64,000 nt of DNA from Bog-473 sp963763575 (GTDB lineage: Bacteria; Actinomycetota; Acidimicrobiia; Acidimicrobiales; RAAP-2): the NCBI GenBank assembly GCA_963763575.1, contig CAVXPD010000004.1, positions 186,001-250,000 of the forward strand. The letters are read 5' to 3'. The translations under genes and the position numbers were made by a program. Under the pieces are notes generated by a model, which saw only the letters and a program-made list of their open reading frames with translations, had not been told where the DNA came from and ran no database searches. This document shows positions 47,000 to 58,130 of this stretch, in pieces. Within the stretch, counting starts at the first letter, position 1; each line of letters opens with the position of its first letter.

Positions 47000-48019
47000 C
47001 TATCGGCGGGCGCCGGCGTGCGGACGCGACTGGCTCGTGGACCGGGTCTGGGTCGCCAGACGTGCCACGAGGATCTCGATCACCAGCTCGGGATCGAGAC
47101 CGCTCACGCCGCGACAGTCGAGGTCCGCGGCCGCGATCAGAGTGATGGCGTGCACGATCTTCTCGTTGCCAAGGCGGCGCGACTGCTCGAACGCCTTCTT
47201 CGCCACGAACGGTGCCGTGCCGAGCACCGCCGCGGCGTCGCGCTCGCCCCTGACGTCCCCTCCGTCGAGCGAAAGCATGTTGGCGAAGTGGCCGTGCAGC
47301 GTCGCCAGCACCTGCATCGGCGCCAGACCGCCGGCCTCGAACATGCGGTGCAGCACGGTCAGCGCCAGGCGCGGCTCCCCGCGGTCGATGGCGTCGGTCA
47401 GCGCATAGCGGGGCACGTTGCCCGCCTCGCCGAGATACGGAGCCAGGTCGTCCGCCCCGACGGTGGCCCCGTCCCCGTAGGCGGCGCTCAGGGCCCCGAA
47501 CAGGCCTTCGATCCGGCCTAGATCTTCACCCACGTGGGCGGCGAGCAGATCCGCCGCGTCCTTGTCGAGCTTGACCGGCGCCGCCCGCAGGTGCTCCTGC
47601 AACCACGCCTTGCGGTCGCCGGCCTTGCTGGTCGCGACGTCGATCACCTCTCCGTTGGCCGTGACCGCCCGCACCAGCGGCGCCGGGATGGTCCCGCCGC
47701 CGGCGACGAAGACGAGGACCGTCGTGGGTAGCGGATTCCCCAAGACCTCCACGAGTCGCGGCACGTCCGCCGTGAGCAGGCGCCCGGCGTCGCGCACGAC
47801 GACGACCCGCCGGTCGATCAGGAACGGCGGCGTGAGGCAAGCGTCCACGACGGCGCCGACGTTCAGCTCGTCACCCGCTGCGCCGCCGACCTCCTCGACG
47901 ACGAGGGTGTGGTCCCGCTCGCCCACCAGTGCGGCGAGCAGGCCGCGCACCTCCTGGGCCACGAGGGAGGGATCGTCGCCACGGACCAGATAGACCGGCG
48001 CCGGCTGAGCGGTGCTCAC
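47000..48019 (-). CDS. holA: DNA polymerase III subunit delta
   Basis: 339 residues from a GTG overlapping the folP stop. The fold of the clamp-loader delta subunit is recognisable: VYLVRGDDPSLVAQEVRGLL, LTPPFLIDRRVVVVRDAGRL, a degenerate nucleotide site, AADLLAAHVGEDLGRIEGLF and the C-terminal helices APMQVLATLHGHFANMLSL. It opens the sliding clamp in the replisome. Minus-strand order is thioredoxin - folP - holA with stop/start overlaps. Confidence 0.92.
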   Translation of the reverse strand: MSTAQPAPVYLVRGDDPSLVAQEVRGLLAALVGERDHTLVVEEVGGAAGDELNVGAVVDACLTPPFLIDRRVVVVRDAGRLLTADVPRLVEVLGNPLPTTVLVFVAGGGTIPAPLVRAVTANGEVIDVATSKAGDRKAWLQEHLRAAPVKLDKDAADLLAAHVGEDLGRIEGLFGALSAAYGDGATVGADDLAPYLGEAGNVPRYALTDAIDRGEPRLALTVLHRMFEAGGLAPMQVLATLHGHFANMLSLDGGDVRGERDAAAVLGTAPFVAKKAFEQSRRLGNEKIVHAITLIAAADLDCRGVSGLDPELVIEILVARLATQTRSTSQSRPHAGARR

Positions 48020-48921
48020 TGGGCCTCGCTGACGGCGGCCAACGCGTCGCGGACGCGGCGGGTGCCCAGCACGTCGTGCACGCGGACGATGCGGCAGCCC
48101 CAGGCGATGCCGAGGGCCGCCGCGCCGATGGAAGCCTCGCGGCGCTCGGTCAGCTCCAGATCGAGGACCTTGCCGAGGAACGTCTTGTTGGAGGCCGAGA
48201 GGAGCAGCGGGTAGCCGAGCCCGGCCAGAGCCGGCGAGGCGCGCAGGAGGGCGAGCGACTGCTCCGCCGTCTTGCCGAGGTCCAGGCCCGCATCGAGCAC
48301 GATCCGCCCGGCGGGGACCCCGGCGGCCCGGGCGCGCCCGGCGCGCTCGACGAGGAACGCCGCGACGTCGGCGACGACGTCGTGGTAGTGGGGGTCGGGG
48401 TCGGCGACCCGCGGCGCCAGGCGGATGTGCGTGACGACGACGGCCGCGCCGTGCTCGGCCGCGGCCGCCGCGTAATCCGGGTCGGCCAGCCCGCTGATGT
48501 CGTTGCCCATCATCGCGCCCTCGGCGTAGCAGGCGCGGGCCACCGAGGCGCGCCAGGTGTCGATCGAGACCGGCGTGTCGAAGCGTGCCACGAGCGCCGC
48601 GACGACGGGCACGACCCGATCGAGCTCCTCGGGCTCGGTGACCTCGGGGCCCGGCCCGGCCTTCACGCCCCCGATGTCGAGGATGTCCGCACCGTCGGCC
48701 ACGAGCTGCTCGGCGCGTGCGTAGAGCCTGTCGAGCTCGAAAGTGGTCCCCTTGTCGTAGAAGGAGTCCGGCGTGCGGTTGAGGATGCCCATGACGAGCG
48801 CACGGTGGGTGAGGTCGTGGCGCCGGCCGCCCAGGTCGAGCGTGGGCGCGCCGACCAGGCTGGTCGTCGTCGAGTCGGGCTCGATGCCGGTCGTCGGCGA
48901 TCCCGCGGCCGGCGCCGGCAT
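48016..48921 (-). CDS. Dihydropteroate synthase homologue, FolP2-like
   Basis: 301 residues from the ATG at 48921, overlapping the thioredoxin stop by one base (TGATG). The fold signature is MGILNRTPDSFYDKG, then ILDIGGVKAGPGPEVTEPEE, VSIDTWRASVARAC, GNDISG, LDAGLDLGKTAEQSL and LLLSASNKTFLG. True DHPS has DIGGESTRPG and DPGIGFGKT; the replacements here (GGVKAGPG, DAGLDLGKT, SNKTF) match the actinobacterial FolP2 branch, for which pterin activity is doubtful. I therefore give the fold but not the reaction. Confidence 0.85.
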   Translation of the reverse strand: MPAPAAGSPTTGIEPDSTTTSLVGAPTLDLGGRRHDLTHRALVMGILNRTPDSFYDKGTTFELDRLYARAEQLVADGADILDIGGVKAGPGPEVTEPEELDRVVPVVAALVARFDTPVSIDTWRASVARACYAEGAMMGNDISGLADPDYAAAAAEHGAAVVVTHIRLAPRVADPDPHYHDVVADVAAFLVERAGRARAAGVPAGRIVLDAGLDLGKTAEQSLALLRASPALAGLGYPLLLSASNKTFLGKVLDLELTERREASIGAAALGIAWGCRIVRVHDVLGTRRVRDALAAVSEAQ

Positions 48922-49634
48922 CAGAACAGGCGCGTGGCGAGGGCCCGCCGGTACTCGTTGGTGCGGGGGTCGGCCGGACCGAGCGCCTCGAGCAGGTCCA
49001 CGAACTCCTGGCGCGCCGCGTCGTCGTCCCGCACCTTCTCGAGGAGCGCATCGAGCTTGTCGGCGATCTCGTCGCGGCCGCTTTCGGAGATGTCCACGCC
49101 GGCCTCGAGCAGCCGGGCGTCCGCGGCCAGCAGCCGCGTCGCCTCGGTCTCGGGGATCCGGGCCAGGAGGCCCAGCGCCTCGGCGGGCTCGCCCCGGTCG
49201 ATCAGGAGCCGGGCCAGCGCCTCGATGGCAGCGGCGTGGTCGGGCTGGAGATCCAGGGCCCGGCGCAGCGACGCCTCGTCCCCCGCGGCGGCCAGGGTGT
49301 CGGCCTCGGAGGGTGCCGGCGCCAGGCGCTGGACGAACGCCGTCACCTGCGCCTCGGGGAGGGCGCCGATGAACTGGTCGACCACCTGGCCGTTGTGGAT
49401 GGCGAACACCGCAGGGATCGACTGGACGGCGAAGGTCTGCGCGACCCGCGGGTTGTCGTCGACGTTCACCTTGGCCAGCGCCACAGCACCGCCGGTGTCG
49501 GCGACCGCCTTCTCGAGCATCGGGCCCAGGGTCTTGCACGGCCCGCACCACGGCGCCCACAGGTCGACGACGACGGGGACCTGCATGCTGCGCTCCAGCA
49601 CATCGGCCTGGAATGTCTGATCGGTGACGTCCAT
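48921..49634 (-). CDS. Thioredoxin with TPR-like C-terminus (YbbN/CnoX-type co-chaperone)
   Basis: 237 residues. The thioredoxin domain (1-105) has the redox site WAPWCGPC with Cys30 and Cys33, and the cis-Pro in QSIPAVFAIHNG. The rest (about 120-237) is a run of helices with TPR character (AAIEALARLLIDRGEPAEAL then LLARIPETEA). This is the architecture of CnoX/YbbN chaperones that protect client proteins in redox stress. It is the first gene of a coupled run with a FolP2-like gene and holA. Confidence 0.9.
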   Translation of the reverse strand: MDVTDQTFQADVLERSMQVPVVVDLWAPWCGPCKTLGPMLEKAVADTGGAVALAKVNVDDNPRVAQTFAVQSIPAVFAIHNGQVVDQFIGALPEAQVTAFVQRLAPAPSEADTLAAAGDEASLRRALDLQPDHAAAIEALARLLIDRGEPAEALGLLARIPETEATRLLAADARLLEAGVDISESGRDEIADKLDALLEKVRDDDAARQEFVDLLEALGPADPRTNEYRRALATRLF

Positions 49635-49788
49635 ATCGAGTATCGACGCTACCGGCTGGGCCCGCGTGGCAAGGCGGTGCTCGCCGAGGCGCCGGCCGAT
49701 GCGGGGGTCTCCGTCACCGTCGTGACTGCGCCTGCACCCGGCGCGGGCGTCGAGGGTGGCCCCAGCCCACCGATTAGCGTCGAGGCCC

Positions 49789-50832
49789 ATGTCGCAGGCG
49801 CCAGAGGGAATCCGCGAGGCCGAGGTCACGAAGTGGATGGCCGCGCAGCTGCCCGACCTCGAGCCCCCGTTGACCTTCACCCTGATCGCGGGCGGCCGCT
49901 CCAACCTCACCTTCCGGGTCGACGACGCCGTGGGCCACGTGTGGGCCCTGCGCCGGCCGCCGCTGCACCACGTCCTGCCCACCGCCCACGACATGTCCCG
50001 CGAGTACCGCCTCATGCACTCGCTGGGCCCGGTCGGCATCCCGGTCCCGCTGACCGTCGGATTGTGCACCGACGAGGCGGTCAACGAGCGTCCCTTCTAC
50101 GTCATGGAGTTCGTCGAGGGCCACATCCTGCGGAGCGCTCCCGAGGCCGAGGCCGCCTTCGACGAGGCCACCCGTCGCGCCGTGGGCGACCACATGGCCG
50201 ACACTTTGGCTGCGCTGCACGACGTGGAGCCGGACGCGGTGGGGCTGGGCGACCTGGGACGGCACGAGGGCTACATCGAGCGCCAGCTCAAGCGCTGGCG
50301 CGGGCAGTACGACCAGATGCAGGTCGAGGGTGTCGACCACGGCGGGCTGGTCGAACGGGTGAGCGACGAGCTGGCCCGGCGCATCCCCAAGCAGCAGCGC
50401 ACCTCGGTGGTCCACGGCGACTACCGGATGGACAACGTCGTGCTGACTGACGACGGGTCGGTGCGGGCCATCCTCGACTGGGAGATCTGCACCCTCGGCG
50501 ACCCCTTGGCCGACCTCGGGTTGCTCATGGTCTACTGGGCCGACCCGACCGACCAGACGGCCGTCCTCGGGCTGTCCCCCACCACGGCCAAGGGCTTCTC
50601 CACCCGGGCCCAGGTGCTCGAGCGCTACGGGTCGGCGTCGGACCTCGACATCTCGGGCGTCGGCTACTACGTCGCGTTCGGGTACTGGAAGCTCGGGTGC
50701 ATCCTCCAGGGTGTGTACGCCCGCTACGTCGCGGGCGCCGGCGCGGGCGACCAGGGCAGCGTCGACACCTTCCCGGCCCAGATCGGGCGCCTCTTCGAGA
50801 TGGCGGCCGAGTCGCTGGGGTCGGTGCCGTGA
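49789..50832 (+). CDS. Aminoglycoside-phosphotransferase-fold protein (acyl-CoA-dehydrogenase-linked kinase type)
   Basis: 347 residues from the ATG at 49789. Protein-kinase-like fold: N-lobe FTLIAGGRSNLTFRVDD, hinge FYVMEFVEGHIL, catalytic Brenner motif VVHGDYRMDNVVL, metal site ILDWEICTLGDPLADLG. This branch is near the N-terminal domain of ACAD10/11 and usually keeps company with acyl-CoA genes; a role in phosphorylating hydroxy-acids is known for ACAD11 and is only a guess here. It shares a four-base overlap with the PAC2 gene. Confidence 0.9.
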   Translation: MSQAPEGIREAEVTKWMAAQLPDLEPPLTFTLIAGGRSNLTFRVDDAVGHVWALRRPPLHHVLPTAHDMSREYRLMHSLGPVGIPVPLTVGLCTDEAVNERPFYVMEFVEGHILRSAPEAEAAFDEATRRAVGDHMADTLAALHDVEPDAVGLGDLGRHEGYIERQLKRWRGQYDQMQVEGVDHGGLVERVSDELARRIPKQQRTSVVHGDYRMDNVVLTDDGSVRAILDWEICTLGDPLADLGLLMVYWADPTDQTAVLGLSPTTAKGFSTRAQVLERYGSASDLDISGVGYYVAFGYWKLGCILQGVYARYVAGAGAGDQGSVDTFPAQIGRLFEMAAESLGSVP

Positions 50833-51746
50833 GCCCCGGCGACGCCGGCGGCGGCGACTACGAGGGCTCGGGACTGACCGAGCTCTTCCAGGTGCACTCG
50901 GAGCCCGAGCTCGACCAACCCGTGCTCGTGGTCTCGCTCGAGGGATGGGTCGACGCGGGACTCGGCGCCACCACCGCGGTGGCCGCCCTCCTCGGACAGG
51001 GCGACACCGAGTCGCTGGTCACCTTCAACGGCGAGCACTTCTTGGACCAGCGGGCGCGGCGCCCGGTGGCCCGCATCGTCAACGGCGTCACGTCCGAGCT
51101 CACGTGGCCGCGCACGGTCGTGCGCCAGGGCAAGGACGCCGACGGGCGCGACATGCTCTTCCTCGTCGGGCCCGAGCCCGACTTCCATTGGCGTTCCTTC
51201 ACCGACGCCGTCGTGGGGCTGGCGCGCTCGTGGCGGGTGCGCATGGTCGTGGGGCTCGGCGCGTTCCCGGCCCCCGCCCCCCACACCCGGCCGGTCCGGC
51301 TGGCGGCCACGGCGCCTGCCGAGTCGGCGCAGCTGATCGAGCAGGTGGGGATCGTGCAGGGCGAGCTCGAGGTGCCCGCGGGGGTGCTGGCCGCATTGGA
51401 GCTCGCCTTCGGCGCGGCCGGCACGCCGGCGGTGAGCCTCTGGGCCCGGGTGCCGCACTACGTGGCGGCCATGCCGTTCCCCGAGGCGAGCGCCGCCCTG
51501 GTCGAGGGTCTGGCCGCAGTCGGCGGCCTGACGCTGGACTCCTCCGCCCTCCGCCGCGCCGCCGACAGCTCGCGCCGCCAGGTTGACCAGCTCATCTCGG
51601 ACAACGCGGAGCACCAGGCGATGGTGCGCAAGCTCGAGGAGAGCATCGACGCCTCCGAGGGCAACGCGATGGGTGTCGAGTCCGTGCCCTCCGGCGACGA
51701 GATCGCCGCCGAACTCGAGCGCTTCCTGCGCGGCGAGGAGCAGTGA
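50829..51746 (+). CDS. PAC2 family (proteasome-assembly-chaperone-like) protein
   Basis: 305 residues from a GTG overlapping the previous stop. The PAC2 fold is visible in VLVVSLEGWVDAGLGATTAV, LFLVGPEPDFHWRSF and VVGLGAFPAPAPHTRPV; the pattern of glycine-rich turns and the long C-terminal acidic coiled part (VDQLISDNAEHQAMVRKLEE) are typical. Actinobacteria that have a proteasome carry such proteins, but no proteasome gene is in the window. The next gene starts 37 nt downstream. Confidence 0.87.
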   Translation: MSPGDAGGGDYEGSGLTELFQVHSEPELDQPVLVVSLEGWVDAGLGATTAVAALLGQGDTESLVTFNGEHFLDQRARRPVARIVNGVTSELTWPRTVVRQGKDADGRDMLFLVGPEPDFHWRSFTDAVVGLARSWRVRMVVGLGAFPAPAPHTRPVRLAATAPAESAQLIEQVGIVQGELEVPAGVLAALELAFGAAGTPAVSLWARVPHYVAAMPFPEASAALVEGLAAVGGLTLDSSALRRAADSSRRQVDQLISDNAEHQAMVRKLEESIDASEGNAMGVESVPSGDEIAAELERFLRGEEQ

Positions 51747-51783
51747 GGCCGAAGCACTCGAGCGAGAAGAGAGGACACGCGCA

Positions 51784-52788
51784 ATGTTGATCGACGGCGG
51801 CATCGGCTTCGCCCCCAGTGGCGTGGCCGCAGAGGCGGCGAAGGCCGAGGCGAGCGGGTACGACGGCGTGTGGTCGGCCGAGACGAGCCACGACCCGTTC
51901 CTCCCGATCGCCATCGCCGCCGGAGCCACCGAGAAGCTCGATTTCGGCACGGGCATCACGGTGGCGTTCGCGCGCAACCCCATGACGCTGGCCGTCGTGG
52001 CCAACGACCTGCAGCTGCTGACCAAGGGCCGCTTCATGCTGGGGATGGGCAGCCAGATCAAGCCGCACATCACCAAGCGCTTCTCCATGCCGTGGTCGCA
52101 CCCGGCGCCCCGCATGCGTGAGCTGATCCTCGCCATCCGTGCGATCTGGAAGACGTGGGAGACGGGCGAGAAGCTCGACTTCCGCGGCGAGTTCTACACG
52201 CACACACTCATGACGCCGTTCTTCAACCCGGGCCCGAACCCGCACGGCAACCCCAAGATCCTCCTGGCGGGCGTGGGTGAGCAGATGACCGAGGTCGCGG
52301 GCGAGGTCGGCGACGGCTTCCTGGTCCACGGCTTCACGACGGAGCGCTACCTGCGCGAGAAGAGCCTGCCCGCGCTGGAACGGGGCGCGGTGAAGGCGAA
52401 CAAGAAGCGGAGGGACCTGACGGTGTCGTACCCGGGCTTCGTCGTGACAGGCCAGACGGACAAGGAGATCGAGGCGGCCGACCAGGCGGTGCGCCAGCAG
52501 ATCGCGTTCTACGGCTCGACGCCGGCCTACCGCCCCGTCCTCGAGCTGCACGGCTGGGGCGGCCTGCAGTCCGAGCTCAACACGCTGTCCAAGCGAGGCG
52601 AGTGGGTGAAGATGGGCGAGCTGATCACCGACGACGTGTTGCACGCCTTCGCCGTCGTGGCGCCGCTCGACCAGGTGGCGCCGGAGGTCAAGCGCCGCTT
52701 CGGCGACGTGGTCGACCGCTTCAGCTTCTACGCCCCGTACAAGGTCGACCCCGAGGCGTGGAAGGAAGTGCTGGCCGGGTTCCACTGA
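51784..52788 (+). CDS. LLM-class F420-dependent oxidoreductase
   Basis: 334 residues from the ATG at 51784, with a purine-rich ribosome site. Luciferase-like (LLM) TIM-barrel: MLIDGGIGFAPSGVAAEAAK, DFGTGITVAFARNPMTLAVV, GRFMLGMGSQIKPHITKRF and PKILLAGVGEQMTEVAGEVG. The motif GMGSQIKPHI is common in the TIGR03617 F420 group of actinobacteria. It is the last gene of the phosphotransferase-PAC2-LLM run. The substrate is unknown; an acyl-CoA or fatty-acid link is only contextual. Confidence 0.9.
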   Translation: MLIDGGIGFAPSGVAAEAAKAEASGYDGVWSAETSHDPFLPIAIAAGATEKLDFGTGITVAFARNPMTLAVVANDLQLLTKGRFMLGMGSQIKPHITKRFSMPWSHPAPRMRELILAIRAIWKTWETGEKLDFRGEFYTHTLMTPFFNPGPNPHGNPKILLAGVGEQMTEVAGEVGDGFLVHGFTTERYLREKSLPALERGAVKANKKRRDLTVSYPGFVVTGQTDKEIEAADQAVRQQIAFYGSTPAYRPVLELHGWGGLQSELNTLSKRGEWVKMGELITDDVLHAFAVVAPLDQVAPEVKRRFGDVVDRFSFYAPYKVDPEAWKEVLAGFH

Positions 52789-53344
52789 GCCGTTTGGGAC
52801 TGCGTTGACCGGGGGTGAGCAATCCCGCCGGCACCGGCTGACCCGGACTTGGTCGCAACCGGTCACCGAGGGGGTGTCGTTCAAGGCCCCTTGGCCGTGC
52901 CTCGACGCCACGCAGCTGGCGATCTGGTCGTAGCCCTCGATGCCCGAGCCCCGGCTTTCCCGGCCCCCCCGGGGATTCCCGCGTGCTTCTCTGTGGGTCA
53001 ACGAGACGGGTACGGGTAAGGAGGGCGGGTTAGTCGCAGCCGTATATGGCGAAGGCGGGTATCCCTCATCGTTTCCTCTACGGGCTACCGCGCACCCGCA
53101 TTGCAGATCGCGTATACACACGCACACAAGTCGGCCGAGGCCGCGAACACGATCCGGCAAAACACTCTGCCGGTTGTCGGTCGGAGCGGTGACACCGTCG
53201 AGCCGCAGGTGCAGTCGAACCTCGTCGGATGGTCCTGCTCGGTGGGAGAGCCCACCGCGGGGGTCGCGGACCTCTCGAAATCGGCCTATTGCTCTGAAGC
53301 TATTTCGCCCAGAGCACGGCGACGGGCAACGGCCACGCGGGACC
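52789..53344. other. 556-nt intergenic stretch without a recognisable gene
   Basis: Between the LLM gene and the end of leuS. Short frames exist on both strands (the longest, 53101-53361 plus, has composition and residues of no family I know and runs into leuS). Codon-position bias is weak. No tRNA or clear hairpin-plus-T terminator is seen. The stretch may be decayed coding sequence. Confidence 0.5.
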
Positions 53345-55827
<2,483 letters not shown>

Positions 55828-55964
55828 TGCACCAGGGTACGCGAGGTGCGGGGCGGTCCAGGCCAGGAATGACGAGCGATCGACGAGAGGGCGTCGACGG
55901 CGACGCTCCCCTTAGGGCGGGAGGGAGCGATGGGCTCCGACTGCTAGCGTTGTGCTCCGCCGCT

Positions 55965-56038
55965 GGGGGCGTAGCTCAGCTGGTAGAGCGCTTGACTGGC
56001 AGTCAAGAGGTTCGTGGGTTCAAGTCCCATCGCCTCCA
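55965..56038 (+). tRNA. tRNA-Ala (anticodon GGC)
   Basis: Cloverleaf of 74 nt: acceptor GGGGGCG/CGCCTCC with the G3-U70 wobble pair that marks alanine tRNAs; D-stem GCTC/GAGC; anticodon stem CTTGA/TCAAG with loop CTGGCAG (anticodon GGC); T-arm GTGGG-TTCAAGT-CCCAT; discriminator A. CCA is encoded (to 56041). Divergent from leuS, 138 nt away. Confidence 0.95.
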
Positions 56039-56120
56039 CCAAAATTCACTGGTCAGAAGGGTGAAATTCCCGGCCATTCGTCAGCTCCCCGATTTGTCCC
56101 CCCGTTTCCCCGCGCGGCAA

Positions 56121-56150
56121 CGAGTTCGATCGAGTTCGATCGAGCTCGAT
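56121..56150 (+). repeat. Three tandem ten-base units
   Basis: Two exact copies of CGAGTTCGAT and one near copy CGAGCTCGAT stand head to tail just before the hairpin repeat. They look like a local slip expansion of the hairpin element's own left arm (CGAGCTCAAT/GAT). Confidence 0.8.
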
Positions 56151-56156
56151 CGGGTT

Positions 56157-56203
56157 GACAACGAGCTCAATCGGTGTCGAACGGGCTCGTTGCGTCGTCG
56201 CCG
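56157..56203 (+). repeat. Dispersed hairpin repeat, copy 1
   Basis: A 47-base element with an eight-base perfect inverted repeat CAACGAGC (56159-56166) and GCTCGTTG (56185-56192) around an 18-base loop. Copy 2 lies at 60879-60924 in the same orientation, with about five differences. Similarity extends upstream to GATTTGTCCCC (56091 on) apart from the tandem expansion. The two copies bracket a block of small accessory genes. Confidence 0.8.
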
Positions 56204-56333
56204 ATCGTCTCCGCTCGTGCGAGGTCCATCTCGTCGGCGACAACACGCAGGTCGCCCGGATAGCGGTGCGCGTACGTGCGAAGGAAGGAAGATCGCGGGG
56301 TCGTGTCCCAACGCTGCTGCGGCGGTCCTGTCC

Positions 56334-56738
56334 CTATTTCATGGCCTGCAGGAGCTTCCGGCAGTCCTCTTCGCAGCGCTGACAGGCCTCGGCGCAGACC
56401 CGACAGCGCTCGTGCATCTGGGCGTGCCGTTCGCACTCATCGCCGCAGCTCCTGCAGATGGCCACGCACGCCTCCAAGAGCGGCTTGATGACGCTGCCGT
56501 CGTACTCCGTCTGGCGGCTTGTTACGCCGACGGCGGCGACGCAGATGTCGGTGCAGTCCAGGCACAGCCGTATGCACTTGACCATCTCGGTCACGTTTCG
56601 CTCGCTCAAATCCGCTGCGGTGTCGGCGCTGCAGGCCTGGGCGCAGTCGTTGAGAGAGTCGATAGTGACAGCCAGCACCCCGGCGTCGACGGCGAAAGTG
56701 CGTGGGTAGGTGTCCAGCAGCCGCTTGGCGAAGCTCAT
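56334..56738 (-). CDS. Cys-rich four-helix-bundle protein (DUF326/copper-storage-like)
   Basis: 134 residues with a strong ribosome site (aaaggagg). About 14 cysteines follow a helical spacing: CAQACSAD, CIRLCLDCTDIC, CVAICRSCGDECERHAQ, then HERCRVCAEACQRCEEDC. Proteins of this layout are four-helix bundles whose Cys thiolates line the core and bind Cu(I), as in Csp proteins. No export signal is seen, so a cytosolic form is likely. No copper-responsive regulator or pump lies next to it. Confidence 0.87.
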   Translation of the reverse strand: MSFAKRLLDTYPRTFAVDAGVLAVTIDSLNDCAQACSADTAADLSERNVTEMVKCIRLCLDCTDICVAAVGVTSRQTEYDGSVIKPLLEACVAICRSCGDECERHAQMHERCRVCAEACQRCEEDCRKLLQAMK

Positions 56739-57126
56739 GGCCCGCTCCTCCTTTGAAAACGATGAAGGAAATAAGCTGCGCCACCCCCAAAGCGTGCGGC
56801 TGGCCGGCAGAGTCAATCGACGACGCGACAGCCACCGACACCTGATCAACTCCAACACGTCCTCGGCGTCTCTCTATACCCAAGCTGCTCAACCGGTTCG
56901 GCCTGACCGTCCCCGTGTCTGGGACATCGAGATGCGCGGCTCATCAATCGTGCTGAGGGTGTCTCCCAAGGTGCCGACAACCCGTCAGTCCCCAAAACCT
57001 CGGCAGCACACAAGTTCGCGCAGGTCCAGAAGAGTGCCCCTTCGCGGGTGTGCGGCACTCCCTCAGTCGGACTGGGGTACACGTCATGCCTGGGAACTCA
57101 TGGGATTTCTTCGCTACCGTGCAGCT
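56739..57126. other. 388-nt intergenic stretch, nothing assigned
   Basis: Divergent spacer between the Cys-rich protein and the DUF5996 gene. An open plus-strand frame leads into the latter, but its 139 upstream codons show no conserved block. On the minus strand a Cys/Arg-rich frame of 82 codons is not recognisable. Promoters for both flanking genes must lie here. Confidence 0.5.
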
Positions 57127-58044
57127 ATGTCGGGATGGCCAGCGGCTTCTTACGAGCAGTGGGATGAGACCTGCGACACGCTGCACGCACATTGCCAGGT
57201 GCTTGGCAAGCTGGCGGTGACGCTCGCTCCACCCGAGCGACAGTTACAGCACGCGGCGTTACGCCTCACCGCTCGGGGCTGGGAAACCGCCCCGCTGCCA
57301 GCACCCGACGGTTCGGGGTCGCTCGTCGTTGTACTCGATTTGCGTGTCCACAAGGCTGCGATTGAGCACAGCAGCGGCCGAGTCGAGCGTATCGCGCTCA
57401 CGCCCAATCGCGCGGTCGGTGTCGTGACGCGTGAGGTGTTAGCCGCAGTTCGCGGTCTTGGCGGTCCGGTCGAGATTGACTTGGCGCCGCAGGAGGTTCC
57501 GTGGAGCGAGCCGCTCGACGAGGACAGCCAACACACGCGGTATGACGAAGGTCAGGTTGCTGACTACTTCGCAGCAGCGACACAAGCAGCTCTCGTTCTC
57601 GCGGAGTTTCGGGCGCCATACCGCGGTCGATCGACACCGGTCAATGCGTGGTGGGGTTCGTTTGATCTCGCCGTAGACCTATTTTCCGGCCTGCCGGCCG
57701 AACCTCCATCGAGTGATTTCATCACGCGCAACGCCATGAACGCGCAAGAAGTGGCAGTGGGTTGGTGGCCCGGCGACGCGCGATACGGCAAGGCGGCGTT
57801 CTACGCCTTCGCGCACCCAGCGCCAGAGGGCTTCGGCGGTGCGACGCTTCCTTTGCCACATGCGCGTTGGGATGGAAGCCTGGGTGAGTACATCCTCGAC
57901 TGGGAAGATGTCCGCAGAAGCCCTGATCCACGAGCGCTCGCGCTGGAGTTCGCCCGCGCTGCGTTCCGTCATTCCTGTGCGACCGGTGCGTGGGATCCCG
58001 GACTAGCCGCCAGTGCTGATGGAATCCCTCCTCCAGTCATCTGA
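57127..58044 (+). CDS. DUF5996 family protein
   Basis: 305 residues from the ATG at 57127. Landmarks that I associate with this family are QLQHAALRLTARGWET, VVVLDLRVHKAAIEHSSGR, FRAPYRGRSTPVNAWWGSFD and VGWWPGDARYGKAAFYAFAH, then WDGSLGEYILDWEDVR. It is a soluble protein of unknown function, common in actinobacteria and proteobacteria as a single gene. No catalytic motif is obvious. In-frame starts further upstream exist (ATG at about 57100) but are not needed. Confidence 0.82.
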   Translation: MSGWPAASYEQWDETCDTLHAHCQVLGKLAVTLAPPERQLQHAALRLTARGWETAPLPAPDGSGSLVVVLDLRVHKAAIEHSSGRVERIALTPNRAVGVVTREVLAAVRGLGGPVEIDLAPQEVPWSEPLDEDSQHTRYDEGQVADYFAAATQAALVLAEFRAPYRGRSTPVNAWWGSFDLAVDLFSGLPAEPPSSDFITRNAMNAQEVAVGWWPGDARYGKAAFYAFAHPAPEGFGGATLPLPHARWDGSLGEYILDWEDVRRSPDPRALALEFARAAFRHSCATGAWDPGLAASADGIPPPVI

Positions 58045-58130
58045 AGCCCAGCAACTTCGTCGCTGGACACGTGTTGATTTCGTGACCCGAGGTCAGGAGG
58101 CCAGATATCTGCAGCTGCCCCAAACGCCTG

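Noticed and set aside
56158..56192. The hairpin repeat as a rho-independent terminator of the tRNA-Ala gene
   Set aside because: The loop is 17-18 bases, there is no T-run after the stem, and the same element occurs upstream of an unrelated hydrolase gene.
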